In this document: one piece after another, positions 16,775-27,307 of the stretch
Layout of the letters: every line of letters begins with the position of its first letter
Position numbering within the stretch: the stretch's first letter is position 1
Source of the DNA: JAOUEA01 sp963797635
GTDB taxonomy: Bacteria; Actinomycetota; UBA4738; HRBIN12
Direction of reading: 5' to 3'
Assembly: GCA_963797635.1 (NCBI GenBank)
Contig: CAWCPZ010000009.1
Span: 1 to 64,000 of the forward strand
DNA: 64,000 nucleotides
The notes under the pieces: model-generated
Seen by the model: the letters and a program-made list of their open reading frames with translations, nothing else
Told to the model about the DNA's origin: nothing
Databases searched by the model: none
Translations under genes and position numbers: made by a program

Positions 16775-17830
16775 GGCGTGGGCGAGGCCACCGTCGGTGT
16801 CGGCACGCCCGGCGACGCGGTCGCGCTCGCGGTGGCGCTGGGGTCGGTGCTGTCGATCGCCACCACGGTGAGGGTCTCCTCGTCGAACCGGCCGTACTTC
16901 GGGTTCACCTCGAGGTTGCCTTCGTCGAACTGCGTGCGGAGCCAGTCGCTGAACACGGTCGAGGCCTGGGTCTGCATCAGCTGCGCCTTGGCTTCCTCGA
17001 ACGGCGTGACGTCCTTGCTGACCAGCTTGATCACGTGCCATCCGAACTCGGTCTGCACCGGCTGGGAGATCTCGCCGGGCTCGAGCGCCGCCGCGGCTTC
17101 GCCGAACTCCGGCACGTAGGTGGAGGCCACCGCGCTGCCGAGGCTGCCGCCGTTCTGCTTGGCGCTCGGATCGGTCGAGACCTCCTTGGCCAGGTCCTGG
17201 AAGTCCTTGTCGGTGGCGCCGGGTGCGGTGACCTGCTGGTAGACGTCCTGGGCCTCGGCCTCGGTCTTCGACCAGGATGTGCTCCACCTGCACGGTCGTG
17301 TACTGCAGGATGTCCTTGTCGTACTGGGCGCGCAGCACGTCATCGCCCAACTCCTGCTCGACCACCTTCTTCTGCACGTCCTGGAACACCAGGACCTGAC
17401 GCGCGAGCTCGTTCAGATCATCGCGGGTGAGCTTCAGCGTGGTGAGCTGCTCGTCCACCTTGTCGGCGCCGAGCTGCTGGTCGAGGTTGGCGACGATGTC
17501 GCTCACCTGCTTGTCGGTGACCGCGACGTCGTTGGCCTCGGCGTAGTCGGCGACGACCGTCTGCTGGATCGTGTTCGTCAGCGCGAACCGGTTGCAGACG
17601 GTGTCCTGGGACTCGCCCTCGGGGGCGGGCCCGCCGCAGGGCTGCTGGTTCAGCGCGGCCAGGAAGGTGAAGAGCTGCGCTTGCTTGGCCAGCTGGGCGT
17701 CGGTGATGTCGGTGCCGGAAACCGAAGCGGCGACGCCTTCGGACGGGGAGGGTTCGGCGTCGCTGCAGGCAGCGAACACCACGACGGCGACGGCGGACAC
17801 GGCGATGAGGCGGAGCGTTCGGGGATTCAC
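16771..17830 (-). CDS. PpiC/SurA-type foldase lipoprotein (one frameshift)
   Basis: An extracytoplasmic parvulin-type peptidyl-prolyl isomerase. The N-terminus has a signal peptide ending FAAC (Cys22, lipobox-like). A SurA-N-like helical region (IQQTVVADYAEANDVAVTDKQV) follows. The rotamase domain (DVYQQVTAPGATDKDFQDLAKEV, NGGSLGSA, FGWHVIKLVSKD) ends in a Ser/Thr/Ala/Pro-rich tail. The frame shifts near 17272 at VEHILV, continuing KTEAEAQDV. The GTG start has a TAGACT box eight bases upstream. It overlaps mazG by four bases, so foldase, mazG, the MerB-like gene and probably the threonine dehydratase form one operon. Confidence 0.85.
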
Positions 17831-17884
17831 GAACGCTCAGTCTACGCGGGCACCGCGTGCACGCCCCGGGCCGTCACAGAACCG

Positions 17885-20800
17885 TCATGCGGGGGCGACG
17901 TTGTCGCCGGTGGCCGCCTCGAGCAGCCACCGCTCCACGAATTCGGCCAGATCCTTGCCGAACACACGCTCGGGCACGAGGTTCAGGGTCTGGGTCTCGG
18001 GATGGAATCCGGCCTTGTAGACCCGTTCCTCCAGGTCGAGCTGCAGGGCCTCGGGGATCGCGACGGGCTTGAGCCGCACCTGTTCGCGGAACGTCGAGAT
18101 CTCCTCGACGCCCAGCGCGCGCGCCGTGATCCGCAGCGAGGCGATCGCGAACAAGGTCTCGACCTGCTCGGGCAGCGCGCCGTACCGGTCGACGGTCTCG
18201 GCGCGGATCTGCTCGAGCACGGTGTGATCGGCCGCCAGCGAGATCCGGCGGTAGAGCTCGAGCCGCAGCGCTTCCTGCGCAACCCATCCGGGCGGGATGA
18301 ACGCCTTCACCGGCAGATCGATGCGCAGCTCCTTCTCCTCGACGATCGGCTCGCCCTTCATCTCGGCCATCGACTCCTGGAGGATGCGGGCGTACGCGTC
18401 GAAGCCGACCGCGGCGATGTGGCCGGACTGCTCGGCGCCGAGCAGGTTGCCGGCACCGCGGATCTCCAGGTCGCGCAACGCGATCTTGAAGCCCGAGCCC
18501 AGCGCCTGGTTCGCACTGATCGTGGCCAGTCGCTCGCGGGCTTCGTCGGTCATCTCCCGTTGCGGCGCGAAGAAGAAGTAGGCGAACGCCCGCTCGGTGC
18601 TGCGGCCCACGCGACCTCGCAACTGGTACATCTGCGACAGCCCCAGCGCGTCGGCGCGGTCGACGATCAAGGTGTTCGCGTTGGGGACGTCGAGGCCGCT
18701 CTCGATGATGACGGTGCTCACCAGCACGTCGGCCTCGCGGTTCCAGAACCGCATCATCTGCTGCTCGAGCAGGTCCTCGTCCATCTGCCCGTGCGCGGTG
18801 ACGACGCGCGCATCGGGGAGCTGCTCCTGGAGCCACGCCGCGTGCCGGTCGATCGTGGCCACCCGGTTGTGCACCCAGAAGACCTGGCCCTCACGCAGGA
18901 GTTCACGCCGCACGGCACCGAGCGACAGCCCTTCGTCATACGCCCCGACGTACGTGAGCACGGGCTGGCGGTCCTCGGGCGGGGTGTCGATCGTGCTCAT
19001 CTCGCGGATGCCGGTGAGCGCCATCTCCAGCGTGCGCGGGATCGGCGTGGCCGTCATCGTCAGCACGTCGACGCTGGCACGGAACTGCTTCAGCCGCTCC
19101 TTGTGGGCCACGCCGAACCGCTGCTCCTCATCGACCACCAGCAGGCCCAGGTCCTTGAACGCCATGTCCTTGCCCAGCAGCCGGTGCGTGCCGATCACGA
19201 CGTCGACCTTGCCGTCCTTGGCGTCCTGCACCGTCTCGGCCTGCTGGGCCGGACTCACGAACCGGCTCAGCATCCTGACGGTGACCGGGAAGGGCGCGAA
19301 GCGCTCGCTGAAGGTGATGAAGTGCTGCTCGGCCAGCAGCGTCGTCGGCACCAGCACCGCCACCTGCTTGCCCTCCATCACCGCTTTGAACGCCGCACGC
19401 ACGGCGATCTCGGTCTTGCCGAAGCCCACGTCGCCGCAGATCAGCCGGTCCATGGGCTTGGCGAGCTCCATGTCGGCCTTCACCTCGTCGATCGCGGTGA
19501 CCTGGTCCGAGGTCTCCTCGTGGGGGAAGGCGTCCTCCAGCTCCTGCTGCCAGGGCGTATCGGGTCCGAACGCGTGGCCGGGCACCGACATGCGCACCGT
19601 GTAGAGGCGCACGAGTTCGCCCGCCATGTCGCGGACGGCGCGCTTGACCTTGGTGGTGGCGCGTGCCCAGTCGCTGCCACCCATGCGGTGCAGACGGGGC
19701 GCGTCGCCGCCGATGTAGCGCGCCACCATGCCCACCTGGTCCGAGGGCACGAACAGCTTGTCGCCCTGCGCGTACTCCAGGATCAGGTAGTCGCGTTCGG
19801 CCCCGGCGAGCTCGCGATGGGTGATGCCCACGTAGCGCCCCACGCCGTGGATGCGGTGGACGGCGAAATCCCCCGGTTCCAGCTCGTCGGCGATCGACTC
19901 GGTCTTGCGCCGGGTGAACCGCGGCGCGGTCCGGGTGTGGCGGCGCGAACCGAACAGGTCCTCCTCGGTGGCCACGGCCAGCTTCGCCGCTTCGAACACG
20001 AATCCGGAGGCCAGGGGCGATTCGACCGCGTCGTCGACGGCGCCCACCACCTCCTTGGCGCGCTCGAGCGACCCGTGCCCGTGCGCCGTGACCACCACGC
20101 GGTACCGACGCTCGCGGAGATCGCGGAAGCGCTCGGCGAGCTCGGCGGCATTGCCCTGGGCCGTGCCCCAGGTGCGCACGCCGAGGTCGAGACCTTCGGC
20201 GAACTCCGTGAGCCGCAGCTGCACCCGGCCTTCGAGCGCATCGTCGAGCGAGCGCAGCGCCCGTGCGCTGGGCCACTCGATCGCCTCGGCGAGCGCCTCG
20301 GCTTCCTGGTGTGCCTGACGCGCCCGGTCGAACGAACGATGCGAATCGGCCACCACCACCCAGGCGCCTTCGGGCAGCAGCTGGGCGGGCGTGGGCATCT
20401 CGTCGAACAGCAGCGGCGCCAGCGATTCCGCGCCTTCCACGAACAACCCGTCCGCCAGCCGCTGGAGCCCGTCGGCGAACCGGTCCGCGTGCTCCTGTGC
20501 GCGCTCGAGCGCCCGGGCGCGCAGGGCGTCGTCGGGGATCAGCTCCCGGACGGGCGGCACGTCGACCGAGGCGACCTTCTCGGTGGACAACTGCGTGGAC
20601 GGGATGAACTCGCGCAGCGACTCGATCTCATCGCCCCAGAACTCCAGTCGCGCGGGACGCCGGGCGGTACCGGGGAAGACGTCGACGACGCCGCCCCGAA
20701 CGGCGAACTCGCCGCGGTGCTCCACCACGTCGGCCCGCGTGTAGCCGAGCTCGACGAGCCGCTCGGCCAGGTCGTCGGGCGCGAGCTCCCTGCCGGACAC

Positions 20801-21217
20801 CAGTTGCAGCGGCGGGACCGTGCCCAGCGTGGGGATGACGCCCTGCATCGCGGCGAGCGCGGGCGCGACCAGCACGAACGGTCCCCGCGCGGCGCGGAGC
20901 CGGTGGAGGGCGTCGGCCCTTCGGGCCGCGACCTCGGGCGAGGGAGAGATCTGCTCGTACGGCAGGGCTTCCCACGCCGGCAGCATGGCGACGCGGTCGT
21001 CCCCCAGGAAGGCGGCGACGTCGTCCTCGAGCGCTTCGGCTTCCCGGGGTCCGGCCGTCACGGCGAGCACCGGGGACTCGAGCGCCGTGGCGACGCCGGC
21101 GATCACGAAGTCCTGGCCGGCCTCGGCCCGCGCGAGGATCGGCCGGGCGCGTTCGAGCAGCATCCGCTCGAACGGTTCGGAGGCGACCAGGTCTCCGAGG
21201 ATCTCCTGCAGGCTCAT
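17885..21217 (-). CDS. mfd: Transcription-repair coupling factor Mfd
   Basis: A 1110-residue, uninterrupted frame. Mfd displaces RNA polymerase stalled at DNA lesions and recruits UvrA. An N-terminal UvrB-homology region is followed by the RNA-polymerase-interaction domain (FAVHRIHGVGRYVGI), the RecG-like helicase with Walker A GDVGFGKTEIA and DEEQRFGV, TATPIPRTLEMAL, the motif region LRGRVGRS, and the TRCF C-terminal domain. A GGGGAG ribosome-binding site precedes the ATG. The absence of any frameshift over 3.3 kb contrasts with several neighbours and shows that error in this sequence is patchy. Confidence 0.97.
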   Translation of the reverse strand: MSLQEILGDLVASEPFERMLLERARPILARAEAGQDFVIAGVATALESPVLAVTAGPREAEALEDDVAAFLGDDRVAMLPAWEALPYEQISPSPEVAARRADALHRLRAARGPFVLVAPALAAMQGVIPTLGTVPPLQLVSGRELAPDDLAERLVELGYTRADVVEHRGEFAVRGGVVDVFPGTARRPARLEFWGDEIESLREFIPSTQLSTEKVASVDVPPVRELIPDDALRARALERAQEHADRFADGLQRLADGLFVEGAESLAPLLFDEMPTPAQLLPEGAWVVVADSHRSFDRARQAHQEAEALAEAIEWPSARALRSLDDALEGRVQLRLTEFAEGLDLGVRTWGTAQGNAAELAERFRDLRERRYRVVVTAHGHGSLERAKEVVGAVDDAVESPLASGFVFEAAKLAVATEEDLFGSRRHTRTAPRFTRRKTESIADELEPGDFAVHRIHGVGRYVGITHRELAGAERDYLILEYAQGDKLFVPSDQVGMVARYIGGDAPRLHRMGGSDWARATTKVKRAVRDMAGELVRLYTVRMSVPGHAFGPDTPWQQELEDAFPHEETSDQVTAIDEVKADMELAKPMDRLICGDVGFGKTEIAVRAAFKAVMEGKQVAVLVPTTLLAEQHFITFSERFAPFPVTVRMLSRFVSPAQQAETVQDAKDGKVDVVIGTHRLLGKDMAFKDLGLLVVDEEQRFGVAHKERLKQFRASVDVLTMTATPIPRTLEMALTGIREMSTIDTPPEDRQPVLTYVGAYDEGLSLGAVRRELLREGQVFWVHNRVATIDRHAAWLQEQLPDARVVTAHGQMDEDLLEQQMMRFWNREADVLVSTVIIESGLDVPNANTLIVDRADALGLSQMYQLRGRVGRSTERAFAYFFFAPQREMTDEARERLATISANQALGSGFKIALRDLEIRGAGNLLGAEQSGHIAAVGFDAYARILQESMAEMKGEPIVEEKELRIDLPVKAFIPPGWVAQEALRLELYRRISLAADHTVLEQIRAETVDRYGALPEQVETLFAIASLRITARALGVEEISTFREQVRLKPVAIPEALQLDLEERVYKAGFHPETQTLNLVPERVFGKDLAEFVERWLLEAATGDNVAPA

Positions 21218-21327
21218 CCCACGCTCCCCGCCACACCACGAACAGGCCTCGTCGCGGCGCGACGGGCCTGGTGCAGCGAGGGGACAGTCTAATGGCGCCT
21301 CACACGACGCGGAGCGGGCGGCTCAAG

Positions 21328-21909
21328 TCAGCGAGCCGGGCCCTGGCCGTGGAAGCGGTCCTGGGTGGCGGCGAGGCCGTCGGCCACCAGGGCGCGGACG
21401 GCGTCGGCCGCGACGTCGACCCACGCGGTGAGGTCCTCCTGGACCTTCTTGCCGGTCGGCTCCAGCACGAAGTCGGCCGGGTCCTGCCGGCCGGGCGGAC
21501 GCCCGATGCCCACGCGCACGCGGAGGAACTCCGGGGTACGCAGCGCGCGCTGCAACGACTTCAGCCCGTTGTGACCGCTCGTGCCGCCGCCGAGCTTGAC
21601 CCGCAGGGTGCCGGCGGGGATGTCGAGTTCGTCGTGGACCGCGATCACGTTCGCGGGCTCGATGTCCTGCTTCTTGGCCACGCCGGCGAACGAGGGTCCC
21701 GATTCGTTCATGAAGTGGGTGGACCTCACCAGCAGGACGCGTTCGCCGCCGTGGTGGATCTCGGCGATCTCGGCCGGCAGGAACCGGGCCTTGCGGAAGC
21801 GCTCACGTTCTTCGCGCGCGAGTTCCTCCGCGACCATGCGGCCGAGGTTGTGACGACTGGTGGCATACCGGTCGCCGGGATTGCCCAGCCCGGCGACGAG
21901 CCAGGCCAT
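21328..21909 (-). CDS. pth: Peptidyl-tRNA hydrolase
   Basis: Recycles peptidyl-tRNA released from stalled ribosomes. The 193-residue protein keeps the catalytic set at the same numbering as E. coli Pth: Asn10 (GLGNPG), His20 (SRHNLG), Asn68 (FMNESG), Asp93 (VHDELDIP) and Asn114 (GHNGLKS). The ATG follows the rplY stop by two bases, the usual rplY-pth pairing. Confidence 0.97.
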   Translation of the reverse strand: MAWLVAGLGNPGDRYATSRHNLGRMVAEELAREERERFRKARFLPAEIAEIHHGGERVLLVRSTHFMNESGPSFAGVAKKQDIEPANVIAVHDELDIPAGTLRVKLGGGTSGHNGLKSLQRALRTPEFLRVRVGIGRPPGRQDPADFVLEPTGKKVQEDLTAWVDVAADAVRALVADGLAATQDRFHGQGPAR

Positions 21910-21912
21910 GGG

Positions 21913-22623
21913 TCAGGACTCGCCGCCCTCCTCGGCGGCAGGAGCCTCGGCACCCTCGCCTTCGGCGGGGGCCTCTGCGCCCTCTTCGCCTTCCTCGCCC
22001 TCGGCCTCTTCGGGAGCGACGGCCTCCACGCCTTCCTCGCCGGGCACCGACAGGTCGGCCTCGACGCGGAGCACGGCGGGCGTGATGATCGAGAGCACGG
22101 CGTCCTCGGGGTTGGTGAGGATCGTGACGCCGGTGGGGACCACGAGGTCGCTGACGTGGATCATGCCGCCGAGCTCGACGTCCGTGATGTCGACCTCGAT
22201 CTGGTCGGGCACGTCCTGGGGCAGGCACTCGACCTGCAGCTCGCGCAGGTGGTGCTCGACGACGCCGCCTTCCTTGATGCCCACGGCCTCGCCCGTCTCG
22301 ACCACCGGCACGCTCACGGTGATCGTCTGGGTGCGGCTGACCGCCAGGAAGTCGACGTGCACGAACTTGGCGTGGATGTGATCACGTTGGATCTCACGCG
22401 GGATGGCGAGGTGCTCCTCGCCCTCGACCACGACGTCGACCAGCACGTTGGAGCCGGCGCCGGAGTGGAGCAGGTGCTGCAACTCGCGGGCATCGACCGT
22501 CAGCGGGGTGGCTTCGATGCCCTGGCCGTAGAGCACGGCGGGCACCTTCCCGGCGGCGCGCAGCTTGCGGGCGACACCCTTGCCGGCATCGGAACGTCGT
22601 TCGGCGTTGAGCTTCGTTTCCAT
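21913..22623 (-). CDS. rplY: 50S ribosomal protein L25 (TL5/CTC type)
   Basis: A 236-residue two-domain L25 that binds 5S rRNA. The N-terminal domain starts ETKLNAERRSDAGKGVARKLR and contains VPAVLYGQGIE. The C-terminal CTC/TL5 domain contains VECLPQDVPDQIEVDI and DLVVPTGVTIL. A strongly acidic Glu/Ala tail of about 45 residues ends the protein, as in several actinobacterial L25s. The leader upstream contains AAGGA. pth follows two bases downstream. Confidence 0.95.
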   Translation of the reverse strand: METKLNAERRSDAGKGVARKLRAAGKVPAVLYGQGIEATPLTVDARELQHLLHSGAGSNVLVDVVVEGEEHLAIPREIQRDHIHAKFVHVDFLAVSRTQTITVSVPVVETGEAVGIKEGGVVEHHLRELQVECLPQDVPDQIEVDITDVELGGMIHVSDLVVPTGVTILTNPEDAVLSIITPAVLRVEADLSVPGEEGVEAVAPEEAEGEEGEEGAEAPAEGEGAEAPAAEEGGES

Positions 22624-22743
22624 GGCTACACAAGGTCCTTGTGGTCAGGGGAGGCTAGGGGCGAACCCGCCGATTGTACGGAAATCAGGCCGAGGCCGTC
22701 CTCGGGCGCCTCAAAGGGTCCGAGAACCGTGGCAGAACCGCGA

Positions 22744-22749
22744 TACCTT
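22744..22749 (+). promoter_or_regulatory. -10 element (TACCTT), leaderless sigma factor
   Basis: TACCTT is six bases before an in-frame GTG at 22756. A second start, ATG 22780, has AGGGGTGAG directly upstream, so both leaderless and led initiation are possible. Confidence 0.45.
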
Positions 22750-22755
22750 CCGTCC

Positions 22756-23325
22756 GTGCCCCGCGTCTTGAGGGGTGAGATGCATGAGGGGAGCGAGTTG
22801 ACGGTCGATCGACCCGGTGACGAGACCGAGGCGCTCGGCGACGGCGGGATCGAGGAGCTCTACGCCCGGCACATCCAGGGTGGCGTGCGCCTCGCGTACC
22901 TGTTGACCGGCGACCGCGCGCACGCCGAGGACCTGGCCCAGGAGGCGTTCATCCGCTGCGTGGGGCGGTTCCAGCACCTGCGCGACCGCCGGGCGTTCGA
23001 CGCCTACCTGCGCCGGGCGATCGTGAACCTGCACACCTCGTCGCTGCGCCGTCGCAAGCTCGAACGCGCGTGGATGGAACGCGAGCGGTCGGCGGCGGTG
23101 ACGCGCAGTGCGTCGATGCCCGACGTCGGCGGACGCGAGGACCTGTGGCGAGCGCTCGGCTCGCTGCCGCCGCGCCAACGCGCGGCCCTCGTCCTCCGCT
23201 ACTACGAAGACCTGTCCGAGCGCGACGCGGCCGAAGCCCTGGGGTGTTCGGTCGCCGCCGTGAAGTCGCTCGTGTCGCGCGGCAGCGAGACCCTGCGCGA
23301 CCTGATCAGAGGTGAGGACCGATGA
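22756..23325 (+). CDS. ECF RNA polymerase sigma factor, SigE family
   Basis: An intact sigma factor of about 181-189 residues, depending on start. Region 2 reads LAYLLTGDRAHAEDLAQEAFIRCVGRF with LRDRRAFDAYLRRAIVNLHTS (core binding and -10 recognition). Region 4 reads LPPRQRAALVLRYYEDLSERDAAEALG and SVAAVKSLVSRG (-35 recognition). This is the SigE/SigL-like actinobacterial ECF group. Its TGA overlaps the ATG of the following gene (ATGA), so the downstream membrane protein is probably its co-expressed regulator. A degraded second copy of the pair lies 2 kb downstream. Confidence 0.93.
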   Translation: MPRVLRGEMHEGSELTVDRPGDETEALGDGGIEELYARHIQGGVRLAYLLTGDRAHAEDLAQEAFIRCVGRFQHLRDRRAFDAYLRRAIVNLHTSSLRRRKLERAWMERERSAAVTRSASMPDVGGREDLWRALGSLPPRQRAALVLRYYEDLSERDAAEALGCSVAAVKSLVSRGSETLRDLIRGEDR

Positions 23326-25137
23326 ACGACGACATGGAGCGCCGCCTCCGCGAACTCTTCGAGGACAAGGCCACCGAGAGCGCCGCCGCGTCCCGGGCGC
23401 CGGAGCCCGTGGTGAAGCGTGCGCGGCGCCGTCAGCTGGGCACGATCGCGGTGAGCGTGGTGACGGTGATCGCGCTGGCCGGGGTCTCGTTCGCCGGGAT
23501 CCGCACCCTGAACGGCACCGGAGAACGAGGGCTGATGCCGGCGGACATCTCGCCGTACGACTCCGGCCGCTACCCGGTGTTCGAGCGCACCGCCCAGATC
23601 GAATCCCTCTCCGTCACCAGCCCCAGCGATTGGTACCTGGTGAACCAGTGGCCGCTGGGTTCGCAGATCGCGAACGCAGACCGCCTACTCGTGCACCGAC
23701 TCGTCGGGCCATCCCGGCGGGCCAGCGGCTCGTCGGTGCGAGCGGTTCCTACGGTGCCAGCGGTTCCTATGGCCCCAGTGGCTCGGATGGGAACAGCATC
23801 TGCACGTCGTCCCCGTCTCCCGAGGTCGAGATCGATGCGCTTCCCCTCCTCCAACTCTCGAACCGCGACCTCGGCTTGACCATGCCGGCCTGCGGCCTCG
23901 GCGGGACACCGCCGATGACGATGACGGGTGACGACGCGGTCATGGAAGTGGTCATCGACTACCAGGCCCTCGGCGGGGGGTCGCTCTCGGACACCGTGAG
24001 CCGGGATGAAGCCCTCACGATCGACGGCTCCGGAGAGCCCGACGAGGATCTCTGCGGTGGTGGCTACTACCGCAAGTTCGTGGCCGGTGGGATCCCCTAC
24101 GTGGCGTGGGCATCCTTCGGCCCGGACGTCACCGACGAGGATCGAGCGGTCGCGCTCAACGCATTGACCTTGGCGAACGAAGGATTCATCGGAGCGAGCG
24201 GCACGCCATCGCCTTCACCGGCCTACGTGCTCGCGGGCACCGATGGTGGGCGCCTCGAACTCACGCCCTCGAACCGCGACGGAGGCAACGTCGACCTGGC
24301 GTTGGTGAGCGTGGGCGGTCGAGCCAGGCTCGTTCGGCACCGGTGACTTCACGGTGCCCGACGTTCCCGTCGAGGACTGCTGCGGTGGACGGCTCTGATG
24401 CCCGGCGGCGGGGACATCGACTTCGAGGGCGGCGCCACGCCATTCCGGTTCGGGGCGGTCACGAAGGAAGCCACCGGCGTGGAGCTGCGACCCGTCCGAC
24501 GGCAGCGATCCCGTGCCCGGAACGCTGGTGCCCCTGCCGCCGAGCTTGATGAACTTCCCGTTCGACCTGTTCTTCCTCGACGCGGGGGCGCTCAACGGCA
24601 AGATCGTGGCCACCGGGCTGCCCGCGCCGTCCGTCGGCACCGTCGGATCCCACGACGCGACCCCGACCCCGAGTAGCTCGCCCGACGTCGCAGCCTCCGT
24701 CGGGCCCACGCCGCAGCCCGGCGTGAACACGATCGACGGTCGAGGGTTCGGACTGCATTGGAGCGCGGCGTCCACGGTCGAGGCGGCAAGGCATGCATCT
24801 ACCTGACGATCGACGACATCCCGGAGAGCGATGAGATCTGCGGCGACCCGTCCGCTCCCGAACATCGCCTTCCATGCAGGTGGACGGGGGTGGCTTCTTG
24901 TTCGGCGCGATGCCCCGGCTTTACCAGGTTGAATGGAGCATCGAGGGAGGGATGACGTCGGGCAGCGTCATGTTCGCGACCTCCGGATTCGAGGATGGCG
25001 AACTCATCCCCTTCGTCACACCTGTTCGTGCCACCGAAGGCGAACTCCGCGTGCAGTTCCTCGACGACGAGGGCGTGGTCGTCTACGACTGGGCGACGGA
25101 CCTGGCGCCGGGCGTTTCGCCGACGTCATCCCCCTGA
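23322..25137 (+). pseudogene. Single-pass membrane protein encoded with the sigma factor (putative anti-sigma), about seven frameshifts
   Basis: The first 170 residues read cleanly: a charged cytoplasmic N-terminus (MNDDMERRLRELFEDKATE), one membrane helix near residues 42-60 (IAVSVVTVIALAGVSFAGI), then an outside domain. After DRLLVH the frame changes repeatedly (near 23695, 24310, 24385, 24490, 24790, 24880). The pieces still read as one protein: a short GASGSY repeat, EVEIDALPLLQLSNRD, YYRKFVAGGIPYVAWASFG, DIDFEGGATPFRFGAV, NFPFDLFFLDAGALNG and a final ELRVQFLDDEGVVVYDW. Position after an ECF sigma gene and topology suggest a sigma regulator, but no named anti-sigma domain (zinc-binding ZAS) is visible. 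Function unproven. Confidence 0.6.
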
Positions 25138-25248
25138 GCCCAGGCCGACCAACGCCAACCAACGGCACATCCCGGGCCGCATCGACCGCGATGGATCGCC
25201 GCTCCTAGGCGTCTTCACCCTGGAGGCACGGATAGGGTGAACGCGATC

Positions 25249-27259
25249 GTGGGACCGGACAGTGAGGAGCGCATCCAGGCGAAGTCGCTTGGCGACGCTT
25301 CCGACGAGGCGCCGGGGAGCTTGGAAGAGCGCTACGTGCGCCATGCGCCCGAGGCGGTCCGACTGGCGTACCTGCTCACCGGCGACGCCGGCCACGGCCG
25401 AGGACCTCGCCCACGAGGCCTTCATCAAGGTGGCGGGGCGGTTCCACCATCTCCGCAACCCAGAGGCGTTCGCCGCCTACCTCCGCAAGACCGTGGTGAA
25501 CCTCTCGATGAGCCACCACCGGCGCAAACGCGTCGAGCGGGATCACCTGGCGCGCGAATCCTCCCGGCCCGCGGCGACGTCGGTCGAGCCACCCGACGTG
25601 AGGGCAATCGACCGAACTGAGGGCACGACGCCCGTCGACGACCCGTGCGCCGACTACGAGGTCTTTGAACGCATCGCGCAGATCGAGGGCTTCACGGTCA
25701 CGAGCCCGAGCGACTTGTACCTGGTGCATCAATGGACCTTGGGCCGCTTCGGTCGATGCGAACTCGACGATCGCCGGGAGCAGCGGCTCGAGGCGTGCGG
25801 CGATCTCCCACCCCGGAGGAACGCCGCCCGTGCCGGGCTGGGCTCAGCGGCGTTCCGGGCGACGGATGGATCATCCCCGTGTTCATGCTCAGTGAGCACG
25901 ATCACGGATTGGAAAGCTCGCCATGCGTCGACCCATCGTTCGCGGTAGCGCCTGACGAGGCGATCATGACGATCGCGTGGGACGAGGTGTACGCCGTAGC
26001 CCGCCCAGGACGCTCGATGCAATGCCAACTTCGACTGCGAGTACTACGAGGCTCTGCAGCTGTCGAACTTCGATCCTGGTCTTGCGGGGTCGGCCTGCGG
26101 GGCACCCGTCCCACCAGGCGGCGCCGTGCTCGCCCTCCGGATGGACCTGCAGCGGATCGAGCAGAACGTCGACGATCCGAGTTCGCGGTCACCTTCGACC
26201 TTGCGTGCTTCGGTCGGCGACGGACCATGTGGCCCGGTCGGTACATGCGCTTCGCCGTGGACGGCTTCCCGTACTACGCATGGATCGGCACGGGAGAAGG
26301 CGCGACAGATGCCGACCTGCACTCGCTCGTTCGATCGTTCGACAGCATCGAGGTCGTTCCATCGGCACGACAACTTCCGTCTGGCGGCACGGTATCCGGG
26401 CGGCGTATGTCGATCGCCGGCGGGGAGAACGCGGCCGGCCCGTGGTGCCTCGAGGTCCGACCCTCGGTCGGGCTCCGACCCAGCCACGAACGTCGAGATG
26501 CTCGACTCGATCAGCGCCGAGGGCGGAGCCGTCGGACTCGGGTGACGTTCGATCATCGACGTGGACCGACCCGATAGAACAGGCGGGTGGTGATCCCGAT
26601 GTTCGGCGCGGTCGACGAAGGCGGCGACCGGCGGTCGAGATCCGGGCCGAGGATGGAACGCCACCGATCCGAGGCGCACGATCGTGCCGCTTCCACCGAG
26701 CATGCCGTTCAACTTCGACGTGTTCTTCGCGTCGAACCCCGAAGACGACCCGCCCGGCGCGGTGCCGCTGGGTACAATGCGGAAGGTCCGACGGCGACCG
26801 GCATCGGCCCGGGCGTGGACGGGGAAGCCCGTATCGTCGCTGAAGGTGTCGACGGGCGACTACATCCTGGCCCGCTTCGATGCTTCGGCGCCCGACGAGA
26901 ACATACTCGATCCTGCGCGACACGCGGGATGCGGCTTCGGCGCTTGCGGAATCTGGACGGCTGGCTGCGGTCGGAGGCGGCAGCTGCGGCGGATCGGAGG
27001 AGCTCGGGGAGCGACTGGCCCCCCGAGGCGTTCTCCGGATGGCCCCGTGGTCAACTACGGGGCCGTGACTGCGGCGGCAGCTGGCGATCGCTCGATGCGG
27101 TCGCGTCACTACCTGGCCGATGGCGATCGGGACCACGCCCGACGGACGTCAACAGGCCTTCCGGTCGTCGCCTGTGGAGCGCGCCGTGACCTGGAGACGG
27201 TGCGAGACGCTCGATGTCGACCGGAGGTCGTCAGTCCAGAACTGCTCGAGCTGGACTGA
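25249..27259 (+). pseudogene. Decayed second sigma/anti-sigma copy: sigma region 2 fused to the membrane-protein outside domain
   Basis: Paralogue of the preceding pair. From GTG 25249 (TAGGGT box ten bases upstream) it encodes sigma region 2 (RHAPEAVRLAYLLTGD, one shift near 25390, then AEDLAHEAFIKVAGRFHHL). Sigma region 4 and the membrane segment are missing. The same frame runs straight from RVERDHLARESSRP into DYEVFERIAQIEGFTVTSPSD, which matches RYPVFERTAQIESLSVTSPSD of the first copy. Downstream fragments in mixed frames (RYMRFAVDGFPYYAWIGTG, MPFNFDVFFASNPEDDP) match the same domain. Many frameshifts and the missing domains mark it as a pseudogene. The 3' end is uncertain. Confidence 0.65.
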
Positions 27260-27307
27260 GACGACTACGGACAGATCGATCGATCCCGGCCCGTAGTCCG
27301 AGCCAGA

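Noticed and set aside
17279..21292. A 1337-codon open frame on the plus strand opposite mfd
   Set aside because: It is the antisense shadow of mfd, produced by GC-rich codons. The translation is His/Arg/Gly-rich with no domain.
23735..23795. A minisatellite or CRISPR-like repeat
   Set aside because: It is a short in-frame Gly-Ala-Ser-Tyr coding repeat (GASGSY) with no spacers.
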